From Kutzneria buriramensis (GTDB taxonomy: Bacteria > Actinomycetota > Actinomycetes > Mycobacteriales > Pseudonocardiaceae), in assembly GCF_043575855.1 (NCBI RefSeq), contig NZ_CP144375.1, positions 5,828,001 to 5,892,000 on the forward strand: a stretch of DNA of 64,000 bases, in the 5' to 3' direction. Position 1 is the first letter of the stretch, and each line of letters begins with the position of its first letter. This document shows positions 34,651 through 42,916 of the stretch, piece by piece. Under the pieces are notes generated by a model. The model was given only the letters and a program-made list of their open reading frames with translations. It did no database searches and was not told where the DNA came from. A program made the position numbers and the translations under genes.

Positions 34651-35834
34651 AGGCACTGATCATCGGGGCCGGCATCACCGGCCCGGTCGCGGCGCTGGCA
34701 CTGCGCAAGGCCGGCATCGAGGCCGAGATCTACGAGGCGTACGAGCAGCCCGCGGACGACGTCGGCGGCTGGCTGATGATCGCGCCGAACGGCGTCGCCG
34801 CGCTGGGCCTGCTCGGCCTGGACACCGACCTGCGCACCATCGGCCGGCCCAACCGGCGCATGGTGATGCTCGATGGCCGCGGCAAGCGGTTCGGCGCGAT
34901 GGACGAGCTGGACGAGGACAACCCGAGCCAGCTCGTGCTGCGGCCCGACCTGTACCGGCTGCTGGTCGAGCGCGCGGACGCCGCAGGCATCAAGATCCAC
35001 CGCGGCAAGCGGCTGGTGGCCGCCGAGGAGACCGCGAACGGCGTCACCGTCCGCTTCGCCGACGGCAGCACCGCCGAGGGCGACGTGCTGATCGGCGCGG
35101 ACGGCGTGCATTCGACGGTCCGCACGCTGATCGACCCGGACGCGCCCGGCCCCCGCTATACCGGCCTGCTCGGCTTCGCCGGCTACCTGCCGGGCAACGA
35201 CTTCGGCCTCGACCGGGACGAGTTCTACTTCGCCCAGGGCAAGGGAGGATTCCTCGGCTACGCGCTCACCGCCGAGGGCGACACCGGCTGGTTCACCAAC
35301 GTGCCCAGCGCGGAGCCGATCACCGGCGCGCAGGCCCGCGCCATCGGGGCCGAGGAGTGGCTGCGCCGGATGCGTGAGCTCTACGGCGACGACTACCCGG
35401 CGCACGACATGCTGGCCCGGTCCACGGCGGACGAGATGGTCGTGGTCGGCGGGATGCACATCATGCCCAGCGCGCCGCGCTGGCACAGCGACCGCATGGT
35501 GCTGGTCGGCGACGCCGCCCACGTGCCGTCCAACAGCACCGGCCAGGGCGCGTCGATGTCCATCGAGAGCGCCATCGAGCTGGCCCGCTGCCTGCGCGAC
35601 CTGCCGGCGCGGCAGGCCTTCGAGGCGTACGAGCGGCTGCGCCGGGAGCGGGTGGAGAAGGTCGCCGAGTACGGCGAGAAGGTCAACCAGGACAAGGTGA
35701 ACGGCCGCGTCAGCCAGCTCGTGACCAGCGTGCTGGCGCCGATCGCGATGAAGCTGTTCATGAAGCCGGAGAAGATGTTCGGCTGGCTGCACCGCTTCCG
35801 CATCGACTGGGACGCGAAGGTCACCGCGGACTAG
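34647..35834 (+). CDS. FAD-dependent monooxygenase (group A)
   Basis: A flavoprotein hydroxylase of the PHBH/TetX-like class, 395 residues. Visible are the Rossmann GxGxxG (IIGAGITGPVAALALRKAG), the DG motif (IGADGVHSTVR) and the GD motif (LVGDAAHVPSNSTGQGASMSIESA). The substrate is unknown; in such PadR-coupled pairs it is often an aromatic or antibiotic compound. It is translated with padR through an ATGA overlap and ends at a strong hairpin. Confidence 0.9.
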   Translation: MKALIIGAGITGPVAALALRKAGIEAEIYEAYEQPADDVGGWLMIAPNGVAALGLLGLDTDLRTIGRPNRRMVMLDGRGKRFGAMDELDEDNPSQLVLRPDLYRLLVERADAAGIKIHRGKRLVAAEETANGVTVRFADGSTAEGDVLIGADGVHSTVRTLIDPDAPGPRYTGLLGFAGYLPGNDFGLDRDEFYFAQGKGGFLGYALTAEGDTGWFTNVPSAEPITGAQARAIGAEEWLRRMRELYGDDYPAHDMLARSTADEMVVVGGMHIMPSAPRWHSDRMVLVGDAAHVPSNSTGQGASMSIESAIELARCLRDLPARQAFEAYERLRRERVEKVAEYGEKVNQDKVNGRVSQLVTSVLAPIAMKLFMKPEKMFGWLHRFRIDWDAKVTAD

Positions 35835-35845
35835 GGGGGAGGGCC

Positions 35846-35876
35846 GGTGGGGGCGCGCCGCGGGCGCGCCCCCACC
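35846..35876. terminator. Bidirectional GC-rich terminator hairpin
   Basis: GGTGGGGGCGCGCC (35846-35859) and its complement (35863-35876) form a perfect 14-bp stem with a 3-nt loop, between the stops of the monooxygenase (+) and parC (-). There is no T tract. Confidence 0.75.
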
Positions 35877-35883
35877 GATGAAC

Positions 35884-38367
35884 TCAGCCCCGTTCGACCA
35901 GGTGTCCCACCACGTCCGGGCCGGGGTGGGCGTGGCCGGAACCGTCGCGGCGCAGGTCCACCTCGGGCAGCTCCACCGACGAGCCGGTGTCCGTCGACCC
36001 GGCCGGCCGCGGACCGACCCACGCCAGCCGCAGGGCGTTCTCGCCCTTGAGGAAACGGTGCGTCCGCACGCCGCCGGTGGCCCGCCCCTTGGCCGGGTAC
36101 TCCTCGAACGGCGTCACCTTCACGGTGTTCCCGGTGGCGGTGACCACCATCGGCGCGCCGTGCTCCTCGTCATCGGTCCGGACCGCCGCGAAGAACAGCG
36201 TGTGCGCGCCGGCGGCGAGCTTGATGCCGGCCATGCCGCCGCCCTTGAGGCCCTGCGGCCGCACCAGACCGGCCTCGTAGCGCAGCAGCGAGGAGTCGGA
36301 GGACACGAACACCAGGGTCTCGCTGCCGTCGGTCAGCCACGTCGCGCCGACGATCTCATCGCCGTCCTTGAGGGTGATCACCTCGAACTCATCCGACCGC
36401 ACCGGCCACTCGGGGGCGCACACCTTCACCACGCCCTGCCGGGTTCCCACCGCCAAGCCGGGCGATTCGGTGTCGGTCAACGGCGCGATGGTCACGACCC
36501 GCTCGCCCTTGTCCAACGGCACCAGCTCGCTGGCGGCCATGCCGCCGCTCAACGACACCGTGCCCACCTGCTCCGGCAACACCGGCAGCGGCAGCACATC
36601 CGTCTTGAACGCCCGGCCCTTGCTGGTCACCAACAGGATCTGGCCACGGGCCGTGGTGTGCACGACCGCCGCGACGGCGTCGTTGCGGGCGCGGCCGTTG
36701 CGCCGCCGCGCCTCGGACGCTTCCTCCGACTCGGCGGCGGTACGCGCCACCAGGCCGGTCGCCGACAGCAGCACCTGGCACGGGTCGTCGGCGACCTCCA
36801 GCGGGCCGGCCGGCTTGGACGCGGCCAGCACCTCCTTCAGGTCGCCGTCGATCAGCGCGGTCCGCCGCTCCCAGGACACGTCCTTGGTCACCTTGGACAG
36901 CTCGGTCGACACGACCTTCCGCAGCACCGCCGGGTCGTCCAGGATCTTGGACAGCTCGGCGATCTCCTCGGTCAGCTTCGCCTGCTCCGACTCCAGCTCG
37001 ATCTTGTCGTACTTGGTGAGGCGGCGCAGCGGCGTGTCCAGGATGTAGCCGGCCTGGATCTCCGACAGCTTGAACTGCTTCATCAGGCCGTCGCGGGCGG
37101 CCTGCGCGTTGTCGCTGTTGCGGATCAGCCGGATCACCTTGTCGATGTCCAGCAGCGCCCGCAGCAGGCCCTCGACCAGGTGCAGCCGCTCCTCGCGCTT
37201 GCGCTTGCGGTAGCGGGTGCGGCGGGTGACGACCTCGTAGCGGTGCTTGAGGAACACCTCCAGCAGGGCCTTGAGGCCCAGCGTCTGCGGCTGGCCGTCG
37301 ACCAGCACCAGGTTGTTGATGCCGAAGGACTGCTCCAGCGGGGTCAGCCGGTACAGGTCGGCCAGCAGCGCCTGCGGGTTCACGCCGACCTTGCACTCGA
37401 TCACCAGCCGGGTGCCGTTCTCCCGGTCGGTGAGGTCCTTGACGTCGGCGATGCCGGTGAGTCGCTTGGACTTCGTCACCTCGTCGGTGATCTTCTCGAT
37501 GATCTTCTCCGGGCCGACGCCGTACGGCAGCTCGGTCACCGTGATCGCCTGCCGGCCCCGGCTGCCCTCCAGCGGCCCGGTCTCCGCCCGCGCCCGCATC
37601 CGCACCACGCCGCGGCCCGTCTCGTAGGCCTTGCGCACCTCGTCCAGGCCCAGCAGCATGCCGCCGGTCGGCAGGTCCGGCCCCGGCACGAACTCCATCA
37701 GCTTGTCCAGCGAGGCGTCCGGGTGGCTGATCAGCCACCGCGCCGCCGCCACGACCTCGCCCAGGTTGTGCGGGATCATGTTGGTGGCCATGCCCACCGC
37801 GATCCCGGACGTGCCGTTCACCAGCAGGTTCGGGAACGCCGCCGGCAGCACCGACGGCTCCTCCAGCGACCCGTCGTAGTTCGGCCGGAAGTCGACCGTG
37901 TCCTCGCCCAGCTCGCCGACCAGCAGCATGGCCTCGTTGGACATTCTTGCCTCGGTGTAGCGCGACGCGGCCGGTCCATCGTCTGGGCTACCAAAATTAC
38001 CGTGCCCGTCGATCAGCGGCGCGTTCATGGAAAAGTCCTGCGCCAATCGAACCATTGCGTCGTAAATAGCAAGATCGCCGTGTGGATGGAATTTGCCCAT
38101 CACATCCCCGACGACGCGGGACGACTTCACGTACGCGTGCGTCGGCCGGTAACCCTGCTCGTGCATCGAGTACAGGATTCGGCGGTGCACCGGCTTGAGG
38201 CCGTCCCGGGCGTCGGGCAGCGCCCGGGAGTGGATGACCGAGTACGCGTACTCCAGGTACGAGTCCTCGATCTCCGTCGTCACCGGGGTGTCCAGCACGG
38301 TGGCGCCCGCGCGGTCGAAGGCCGACGGGTCCACCTTGGTCACGGAGCCCTTGCTGCGGCGTGCCAT
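35884..38367 (-). CDS. parC: DNA topoisomerase IV-type subunit A (ParC/GyrA2)
   Basis: Breakage-reunion subunit of a type IIA topoisomerase. The 827-residue product has the catalytic Tyr in AASRYTEAR, the QRDR region (GKFHPHGDLAIYDAMVRLAQD) and a C-terminal beta-pinwheel (about 510-800). It pairs with parE 35 nt upstream on the same strand. The segment 37940-38110 uses AT-rich codons (CTT, GCT, ATT, GTT, TTT, AGA) unlike the rest of the gene, around the catalytic Tyr/Thr junction. No intein is present. Confidence 0.93.
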   Translation of the reverse strand: MARRSKGSVTKVDPSAFDRAGATVLDTPVTTEIEDSYLEYAYSVIHSRALPDARDGLKPVHRRILYSMHEQGYRPTHAYVKSSRVVGDVMGKFHPHGDLAIYDAMVRLAQDFSMNAPLIDGHGNFGSPDDGPAASRYTEARMSNEAMLLVGELGEDTVDFRPNYDGSLEEPSVLPAAFPNLLVNGTSGIAVGMATNMIPHNLGEVVAAARWLISHPDASLDKLMEFVPGPDLPTGGMLLGLDEVRKAYETGRGVVRMRARAETGPLEGSRGRQAITVTELPYGVGPEKIIEKITDEVTKSKRLTGIADVKDLTDRENGTRLVIECKVGVNPQALLADLYRLTPLEQSFGINNLVLVDGQPQTLGLKALLEVFLKHRYEVVTRRTRYRKRKREERLHLVEGLLRALLDIDKVIRLIRNSDNAQAARDGLMKQFKLSEIQAGYILDTPLRRLTKYDKIELESEQAKLTEEIAELSKILDDPAVLRKVVSTELSKVTKDVSWERRTALIDGDLKEVLAASKPAGPLEVADDPCQVLLSATGLVARTAAESEEASEARRRNGRARNDAVAAVVHTTARGQILLVTSKGRAFKTDVLPLPVLPEQVGTVSLSGGMAASELVPLDKGERVVTIAPLTDTESPGLAVGTRQGVVKVCAPEWPVRSDEFEVITLKDGDEIVGATWLTDGSETLVFVSSDSSLLRYEAGLVRPQGLKGGGMAGIKLAAGAHTLFFAAVRTDDEEHGAPMVVTATGNTVKVTPFEEYPAKGRATGGVRTHRFLKGENALRLAWVGPRPAGSTDTGSSVELPEVDLRRDGSGHAHPGPDVVGHLVERG

Positions 38368-38402
38368 GTCTTGCCTGTTCTCCTACTCCGGAAGCGGACC
38401 GG

Positions 38403-41400
38403 TCAGATGTCGATCGCGGACTGGTCGACGCGGGCGGCCGACTCCACCAGCCAGTTGCGCCGGGGCTCCACCTTCTCGCCCATCAGCAGCTCGAGGGTCT
38501 GCTCGGCGGCGTCGGCGTCGTCCAGGGTGATCCGGCGCACCGAGCGGGAGGCGGGGTTCATGGTGGTGTGCCACAGCTCGTCGGCGTCCATCTCGCCCAG
38601 GCCCTTGAACCGGGGCACCGGGGTGACGACCTGCTTGCCGGCCTTCTCCAGCGCGGCCAGCTTGGTCTCCATCTCCCGCTGGGTGAAGGTGAAGATGGTC
38701 TCCGGGTTGCGGCCCTTGGTGGTGAGCTTGTGCAGCGGCGGCATGGCGGCGTACAGCCGGCCGTCCTCGATCACCGGCCGCATGTACTTGGCGAACAGGG
38801 TGATCAGCAGCGTCCGGATGTGCGAGCCGTCGACGTCGGCGTCGGCCATCAGGATCACCCGGCCGTAGCGCATCGCGGACAGGTCGAAGGTGCGTCCGGT
38901 GCCGGCGCCGAGCACCTGCACGATGGAGGCGATCTCGGCGTTGCGCAGGGTGTCGGCCAGATTCGCCTTCTGCACGTTGAGAATCTTTCCGCGCAGCGGC
39001 AGAAGTGCCTGGTACTCCGACACTCGCGCCATGCGCGCGCTGTTGTGGACGAACACGCCCGCTTCGAGGGCGAAGTTGTGATAGCCGTCCACGGTCAGGT
39101 CGTAGACGTCGGCGGTCTCGGCCAGGGGCTCGACGAACGCGACACGGTGATTGACCAGTGTCGCCGCTTCGCGCAACCGTTCGAGATCGCCGTCGTAGGC
39201 CTCGAGCAGGCGGTCGAACCGGAGGCCGGTACGGGCTACGCGCGATCGCATCTCGTCGTAGGCGTGGGCCAGGTCGGCATCCGGGATCGACGCCAACTCG
39301 GCGACTCGCTTCAGTGCCGCAATCCGTCGGCCTTCGTTCTGCTGGGCGACCCGTTCGGCCCGCGGCACGGTCTCGACGTAGCGTGCGCGTCCGGCCTGCA
39401 CCTTCGCGAGGTGACCGTTGCTTGGATCGGCGAGACGTTCCTTCATGTAGGCCGAATGCTGTTGGCCGAATTCGGGGTTCTTCGCGTGCCAGGCAAGGAC
39501 GGCGTCACGCTGCCGTGCTCGTTCGGCCGGGTCGTCGAACTGGGCTTCGGTTGCCAGCGAACACCACGCCCGAAGCTTCTCGTTCTCCCATTGCTTACGG
39601 GACCGCTCGCTCCATTCGGTCCGGCGAGCGGGGTCGGCGAAGAAGGCGCGCACCCGTTCGGCAGCGGCGGCGCGATGCTCGGGGTGCGCCCAGTAGTCGG
39701 CCTGACGTTGCCGCATCTGCTCGGCGTACGCCGCCTTCTCCGCTGTGGTCAGCGCCGCGTACCAGTCCTGGAAGCCCTGCTCGATCCGCTCGCGGAAAGC
39801 GGGGTCGGCGTTGAGCGTGGCCAGTCGCTGCAAGCACGCCGCACGGAATTCAAGATCCTGCCACTGGGAGGAAAGCATCGCGGACTTGAACTCGATTCCG
39901 CCTGCGGCCAGCCACGCCCGGTAACCCGCGTGCACGTGGTCGCCCATCATGGACGCGTGCAGGGCGGCGTGATCGTCCCACGTCATCCTGCGAATGTTGC
40001 GCGGGTCGTTGTTCCGCTTGTTGACGTCGATGTGATGGCGCACGTTGCCGTTGTCGGCACGGTCGAGCCCGTGACGGAGGTTGTGGGCGTCGGCGAGGTA
40101 GTGGGTGTACACCCACTCGTCGCGGTCATTCATCCAGACGCGTTCGTAGCCGTCCAGCTTGTCGCCGGCAGCCTTCGCCGACAACGACCGGTACAGCGGC
40201 ATCAGCGAGTCGCCCGCGGTCAGCTCGTCGGCTCGTCGGTACGAGCCGTCGCGAAGTCGGAACAGGTGGTCGGGTGTGCAGCGGACGGACTCGCCGTTGT
40301 CCAGAGTCACGCGGACCAGTGACGCCGCCCGCTTGGTGAGGCGCGGTTCGACAAGCGGCGCGACGACCACCCGCCCGGCCTTGTTGGTCGTGTATCCGAA
40401 GTGCGTGATGCCCTTGGCCCAGTCAGCGGCCAGATCGGCAAATGACCGGCTCTCACCCGATGCCAGGGCGATCCTCGTGTCACCGGTGAAACAGCCCAGC
40501 GCGCTGTCGCCCTCCACGAGGAACAGCTCGCTACGCGAAACACCGGTGGTGCGGCAGTCGACCAGCTTCGGGGGCATGGCCGCGCCCTCGAGCGCGGTCT
40601 TGCGCCGGGCGGCGTCCTTCTGCTGCTTCTGGGTCAGCCGCACGCGCGCGGCGTCGACCACCTTCTGCAGCACGGTCTTGGCCTCGGTCTTGGTGCGGCG
40701 GTCCTCGGTCCACGCCTTCACCTGCCGCTCCACCACGCCCAGGATCACCTTGGTGATGCCGGCGGTGGACAGCTCGTCCTTGGTCTGCGACGTGAACTGC
40801 GGCTCCGGGATGCGCACGTGGATCACGGCGGTCATGCCCTCGAGCACGTCCTCCAGCGTGGGCATGTCCTCCTTGGGCTTGAGCAGCCCGCGGGTCTTGG
40901 AGATGGCGTCCTGCACGGCCTTGGTGACGGCCCGGTCGAAGCCCTTGCGGTGGGTGCCGCCGTGCATGTTGCGGATGGTGTTGGTGAAGCACTCCACCGT
41001 GCGCTCGTAGCCGGTGCCCCAGCGCAGCGCCACCTCGACCTCGGCGTGACGCTCCACTTTGGACCGCATCACGCCGTTCTCGTCGGCGGCGTTCTCGAAG
41101 TAGGTGCCGTCGCCGTTGATCAGCAGCGTGCCGGAGACGGGCTTGTCGCCGGACGGCGTCAGGAAGTCCACCATGTCGGACAGGCCGTGCGGGTAGTGGA
41201 ACGACTCCTCGACGATCGAGCCCTCGGTGGCGTCACGCAGCACGTAGGTCACGCCCGGCACCAGGAAGGCGGTGTTGCGCAGCTTGGCCCGCACCGCCTC
41301 GCGGTCCAGGGCGGCGCCGTTCTCGAAGTAGCGGGAGTCGTACCAGTACCGGATGGACGTGCCGCTGGACTCGCCGCGCTTCATCTTGCCGGTGACCTGG

Positions 41401-41906
41401 AGCCCGGACTGCTGGGTGAACTTGGCCTTCGGCCCGGGCGCGTCGAACACGCCGGGCACGCCGTGCGCGAACGACATCTGGTGCACCTTGCCGAGCTGCT
41501 TGACCACGACGTCGAACCGGTGCGACAGGGCGTTCACGGCGGACGCGCCGACGCCGTGCAGGCCGCCGGACGTCTTGTAGCCGGAGCCGCCGAACTTGCC
41601 GCCGGCGTGCAGCCGGGTCAGCACGAGCTCCACGCCGGACAGGCCGGACTTGGCGTGCACACCGGTCGGGATGCCGCGGCCGTCGTCGTCGACCTGCACG
41701 CTGCCGTCGGCGTGCAGCGTGACCACGACACGCTTGGCGAAGCCGGCGATGCCCTCGTCGGTGGAGTTGTCGACCACCTCGGTGAACAGGTGGTTGATGC
41801 CGCGGCTGTCGGTCGACCCGATGTACATGCCGGGTCGCTTGCGGACCGCCTCCAGACCCTCCAGGTGCGTGAGGTCGTCGGCCCCGTAAAGAGTCTCAGC
41901 GGTCAC
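38403..41906 (-). CDS. parE: DNA topoisomerase IV-type subunit B (ParE/GyrB2) with intein
   Basis: ATPase subunit of the same topoisomerase. The 1167-residue precursor starts at a GTG and has the GHKL ATPase motifs (EVVDNSTDEG, DDGRGIP, GLHGVGASAVNAL), the transducer, then the toprim motif EGDSALG interrupted by a 484-residue intein (residues 472-955), and after it LPLRGKILNVQKA, the metal-binding DADVDGSHI and PRFKGLGEMDADELWHTTM. The spliced host protein is 683 residues, normal for ParE. Without splicing the toprim active site would be broken, so splicing is required for function. Confidence 0.94.
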   Translation of the reverse strand: MTAETLYGADDLTHLEGLEAVRKRPGMYIGSTDSRGINHLFTEVVDNSTDEGIAGFAKRVVVTLHADGSVQVDDDGRGIPTGVHAKSGLSGVELVLTRLHAGGKFGGSGYKTSGGLHGVGASAVNALSHRFDVVVKQLGKVHQMSFAHGVPGVFDAPGPKAKFTQQSGLQVTGKMKRGESSGTSIRYWYDSRYFENGAALDREAVRAKLRNTAFLVPGVTYVLRDATEGSIVEESFHYPHGLSDMVDFLTPSGDKPVSGTLLINGDGTYFENAADENGVMRSKVERHAEVEVALRWGTGYERTVECFTNTIRNMHGGTHRKGFDRAVTKAVQDAISKTRGLLKPKEDMPTLEDVLEGMTAVIHVRIPEPQFTSQTKDELSTAGITKVILGVVERQVKAWTEDRRTKTEAKTVLQKVVDAARVRLTQKQQKDAARRKTALEGAAMPPKLVDCRTTGVSRSELFLVEGDSALGCFTGDTRIALASGESRSFADLAADWAKGITHFGYTTNKAGRVVVAPLVEPRLTKRAASLVRVTLDNGESVRCTPDHLFRLRDGSYRRADELTAGDSLMPLYRSLSAKAAGDKLDGYERVWMNDRDEWVYTHYLADAHNLRHGLDRADNGNVRHHIDVNKRNNDPRNIRRMTWDDHAALHASMMGDHVHAGYRAWLAAGGIEFKSAMLSSQWQDLEFRAACLQRLATLNADPAFRERIEQGFQDWYAALTTAEKAAYAEQMRQRQADYWAHPEHRAAAAERVRAFFADPARRTEWSERSRKQWENEKLRAWCSLATEAQFDDPAERARQRDAVLAWHAKNPEFGQQHSAYMKERLADPSNGHLAKVQAGRARYVETVPRAERVAQQNEGRRIAALKRVAELASIPDADLAHAYDEMRSRVARTGLRFDRLLEAYDGDLERLREAATLVNHRVAFVEPLAETADVYDLTVDGYHNFALEAGVFVHNSARMARVSEYQALLPLRGKILNVQKANLADTLRNAEIASIVQVLGAGTGRTFDLSAMRYGRVILMADADVDGSHIRTLLITLFAKYMRPVIEDGRLYAAMPPLHKLTTKGRNPETIFTFTQREMETKLAALEKAGKQVVTPVPRFKGLGEMDADELWHTTMNPASRSVRRITLDDADAAEQTLELLMGEKVEPRRNWLVESAARVDQSAIDI
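39042..40493 (-). mobile_element. Intein with HNH homing endonuclease in ParE
   Basis: Protein-splicing element of 484 residues inserted between SALG and SAR of the toprim region, at the site used by GyrB-type inteins. Block A begins CFTGDTRIALASG (Cys1), block B is VRCTPDHLFRL (TxxH), block F is VYDLTVDGYHNFALEAG and block G ends VFVHN before Ser+1. Residues about 624-650 form an HNH nuclease (RHHIDVNKRNNDPRN, then WDDHAALH). The part 655-900 is helical and charged and probably binds DNA. The code is less GC-rich than the host gene, as expected for a mobile element. Confidence 0.93.
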
Positions 41907-41989
41907 AGGGTCTTTCTCCCAGATCGTGGCTAGCCAATTCTTGAATTAACGCGGTCTCGGCCCCGAGGGTAGTCCCAGGGACCGACAGT

Positions 41990-42916
41990 TCAGCCGAGCA
42001 GCGCCAGCTCGGCCACGACGGCACGGTGGTCGGTGCCCGGCAGCAGGTGCTCGCTCGCGGACACCGCGGCCAGGCCGGGACCGTGCAGCACGTGGTCGAT
42101 CTGGATCAGCGGGAACGCCGACGGCCAGGTCGGCGCCCACCCTCGGCCCAGCTCGGCGTGCGTGTCGATCAACCCGGCCGCCAGCAGCGAGCGCAGCGGC
42201 GAGTGATCGACGGTGGCGTTGAAGTCGCCGAGCACGACGACGTTCCGGCCGGCAGTGGCCCGCAGCGCCGACATGTCCTGGGCCCAGAGCCCCGGGCCTC
42301 CGACAGGATAGTACGTGTGCACGCCGGTTATCGGGATGTCGTGGCCGGACACGGTCACCGTGATCTGCGTCTGCGGCCACGTGGTGGGCAGGTTCGCGGG
42401 CCCGCCGTGGGTGATCGGGAACCGGGAGAAGATGGACGTGTCGTTCTCCGGGTGCAGCTCCCGATAGGGCATGAGCTTGGCCATGCCGGCCTCGTCCAGG
42501 GCCTTGATCGCGGGGGCGTCCAGCTCCTCCAGGGCCAGCACGTCCAGGTGCTCGTCCTTGGCCATCGACACCAGCGCGAGCGGGTCGACCTGGCCTCGGT
42601 GGGTGTTGCAGGTGCCGACGCGGATATGCACAGCGTCGGCCGGGATGGCCGGCCGGTTGGGTACGAACCGGGGCACGATCCAGGCCACTTGCAGCACCAG
42701 CAGCGCCGCCGCGGCCACGGTGAGCCACCGGCCGCGCAGTGCGAGCAGCGTCACCAGCACGGCCGCGGTGAGCAGCGCGAAGTAGGGCAGCAGCGCGATG
42801 GGCAGCGCCAGATAGGTGCCGTCGTCGAAGCCGAAGATCCGGGTGACGGCGAGCACGGTGGCGCAGGTCAGCGGCGCGGCGCAGGCGATCAGCGCCGCGG
42901 TTCGGCCCCGGTTCAC
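41990..42916 (-). CDS. Membrane-anchored endonuclease/exonuclease/phosphatase-family protein
   Basis: The 308-residue product has about three N-terminal membrane helices (residues 5-85) and a C-terminal EEP domain outside the membrane (about 100-305) with the family motifs RVGTCNTHRG, LALEELDAP, GDFNATVDHSP and the closing IDHVLHGPG and GTDHRAVVAEL. These enzymes cut phosphodiester or phosphomonoester bonds using Mg; the substrate is unknown. The GTG start overlaps the stop of the upstream gene (GTGA). Confidence 0.88.
   Translation of the reverse strand: MNRGRTAALIACAAPLTCATVLAVTRIFGFDDGTYLALPIALLPYFALLTAAVLVTLLALRGRWLTVAAAALLVLQVAWIVPRFVPNRPAIPADAVHIRVGTCNTHRGQVDPLALVSMAKDEHLDVLALEELDAPAIKALDEAGMAKLMPYRELHPENDTSIFSRFPITHGGPANLPTTWPQTQITVTVSGHDIPITGVHTYYPVGGPGLWAQDMSALRATAGRNVVVLGDFNATVDHSPLRSLLAAGLIDTHAELGRGWAPTWPSAFPLIQIDHVLHGPGLAAVSASEHLLPGTDHRAVVAELALLG

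Noticed and set aside
37944..37970. Possible intein in ParC at the Tyr/Thr junction
   Set aside because: The reading frame continues directly from SRY to TEAR; there is no inserted sequence, only the codon-atypical patch.
35878..38868. Very long open frames opposite parC, parE, the LCP gene, the ALDH gene and others
   Set aside because: They are shadows caused by the GC-rich third positions of the real genes; their translations are Arg/Gly/His-rich without domains.
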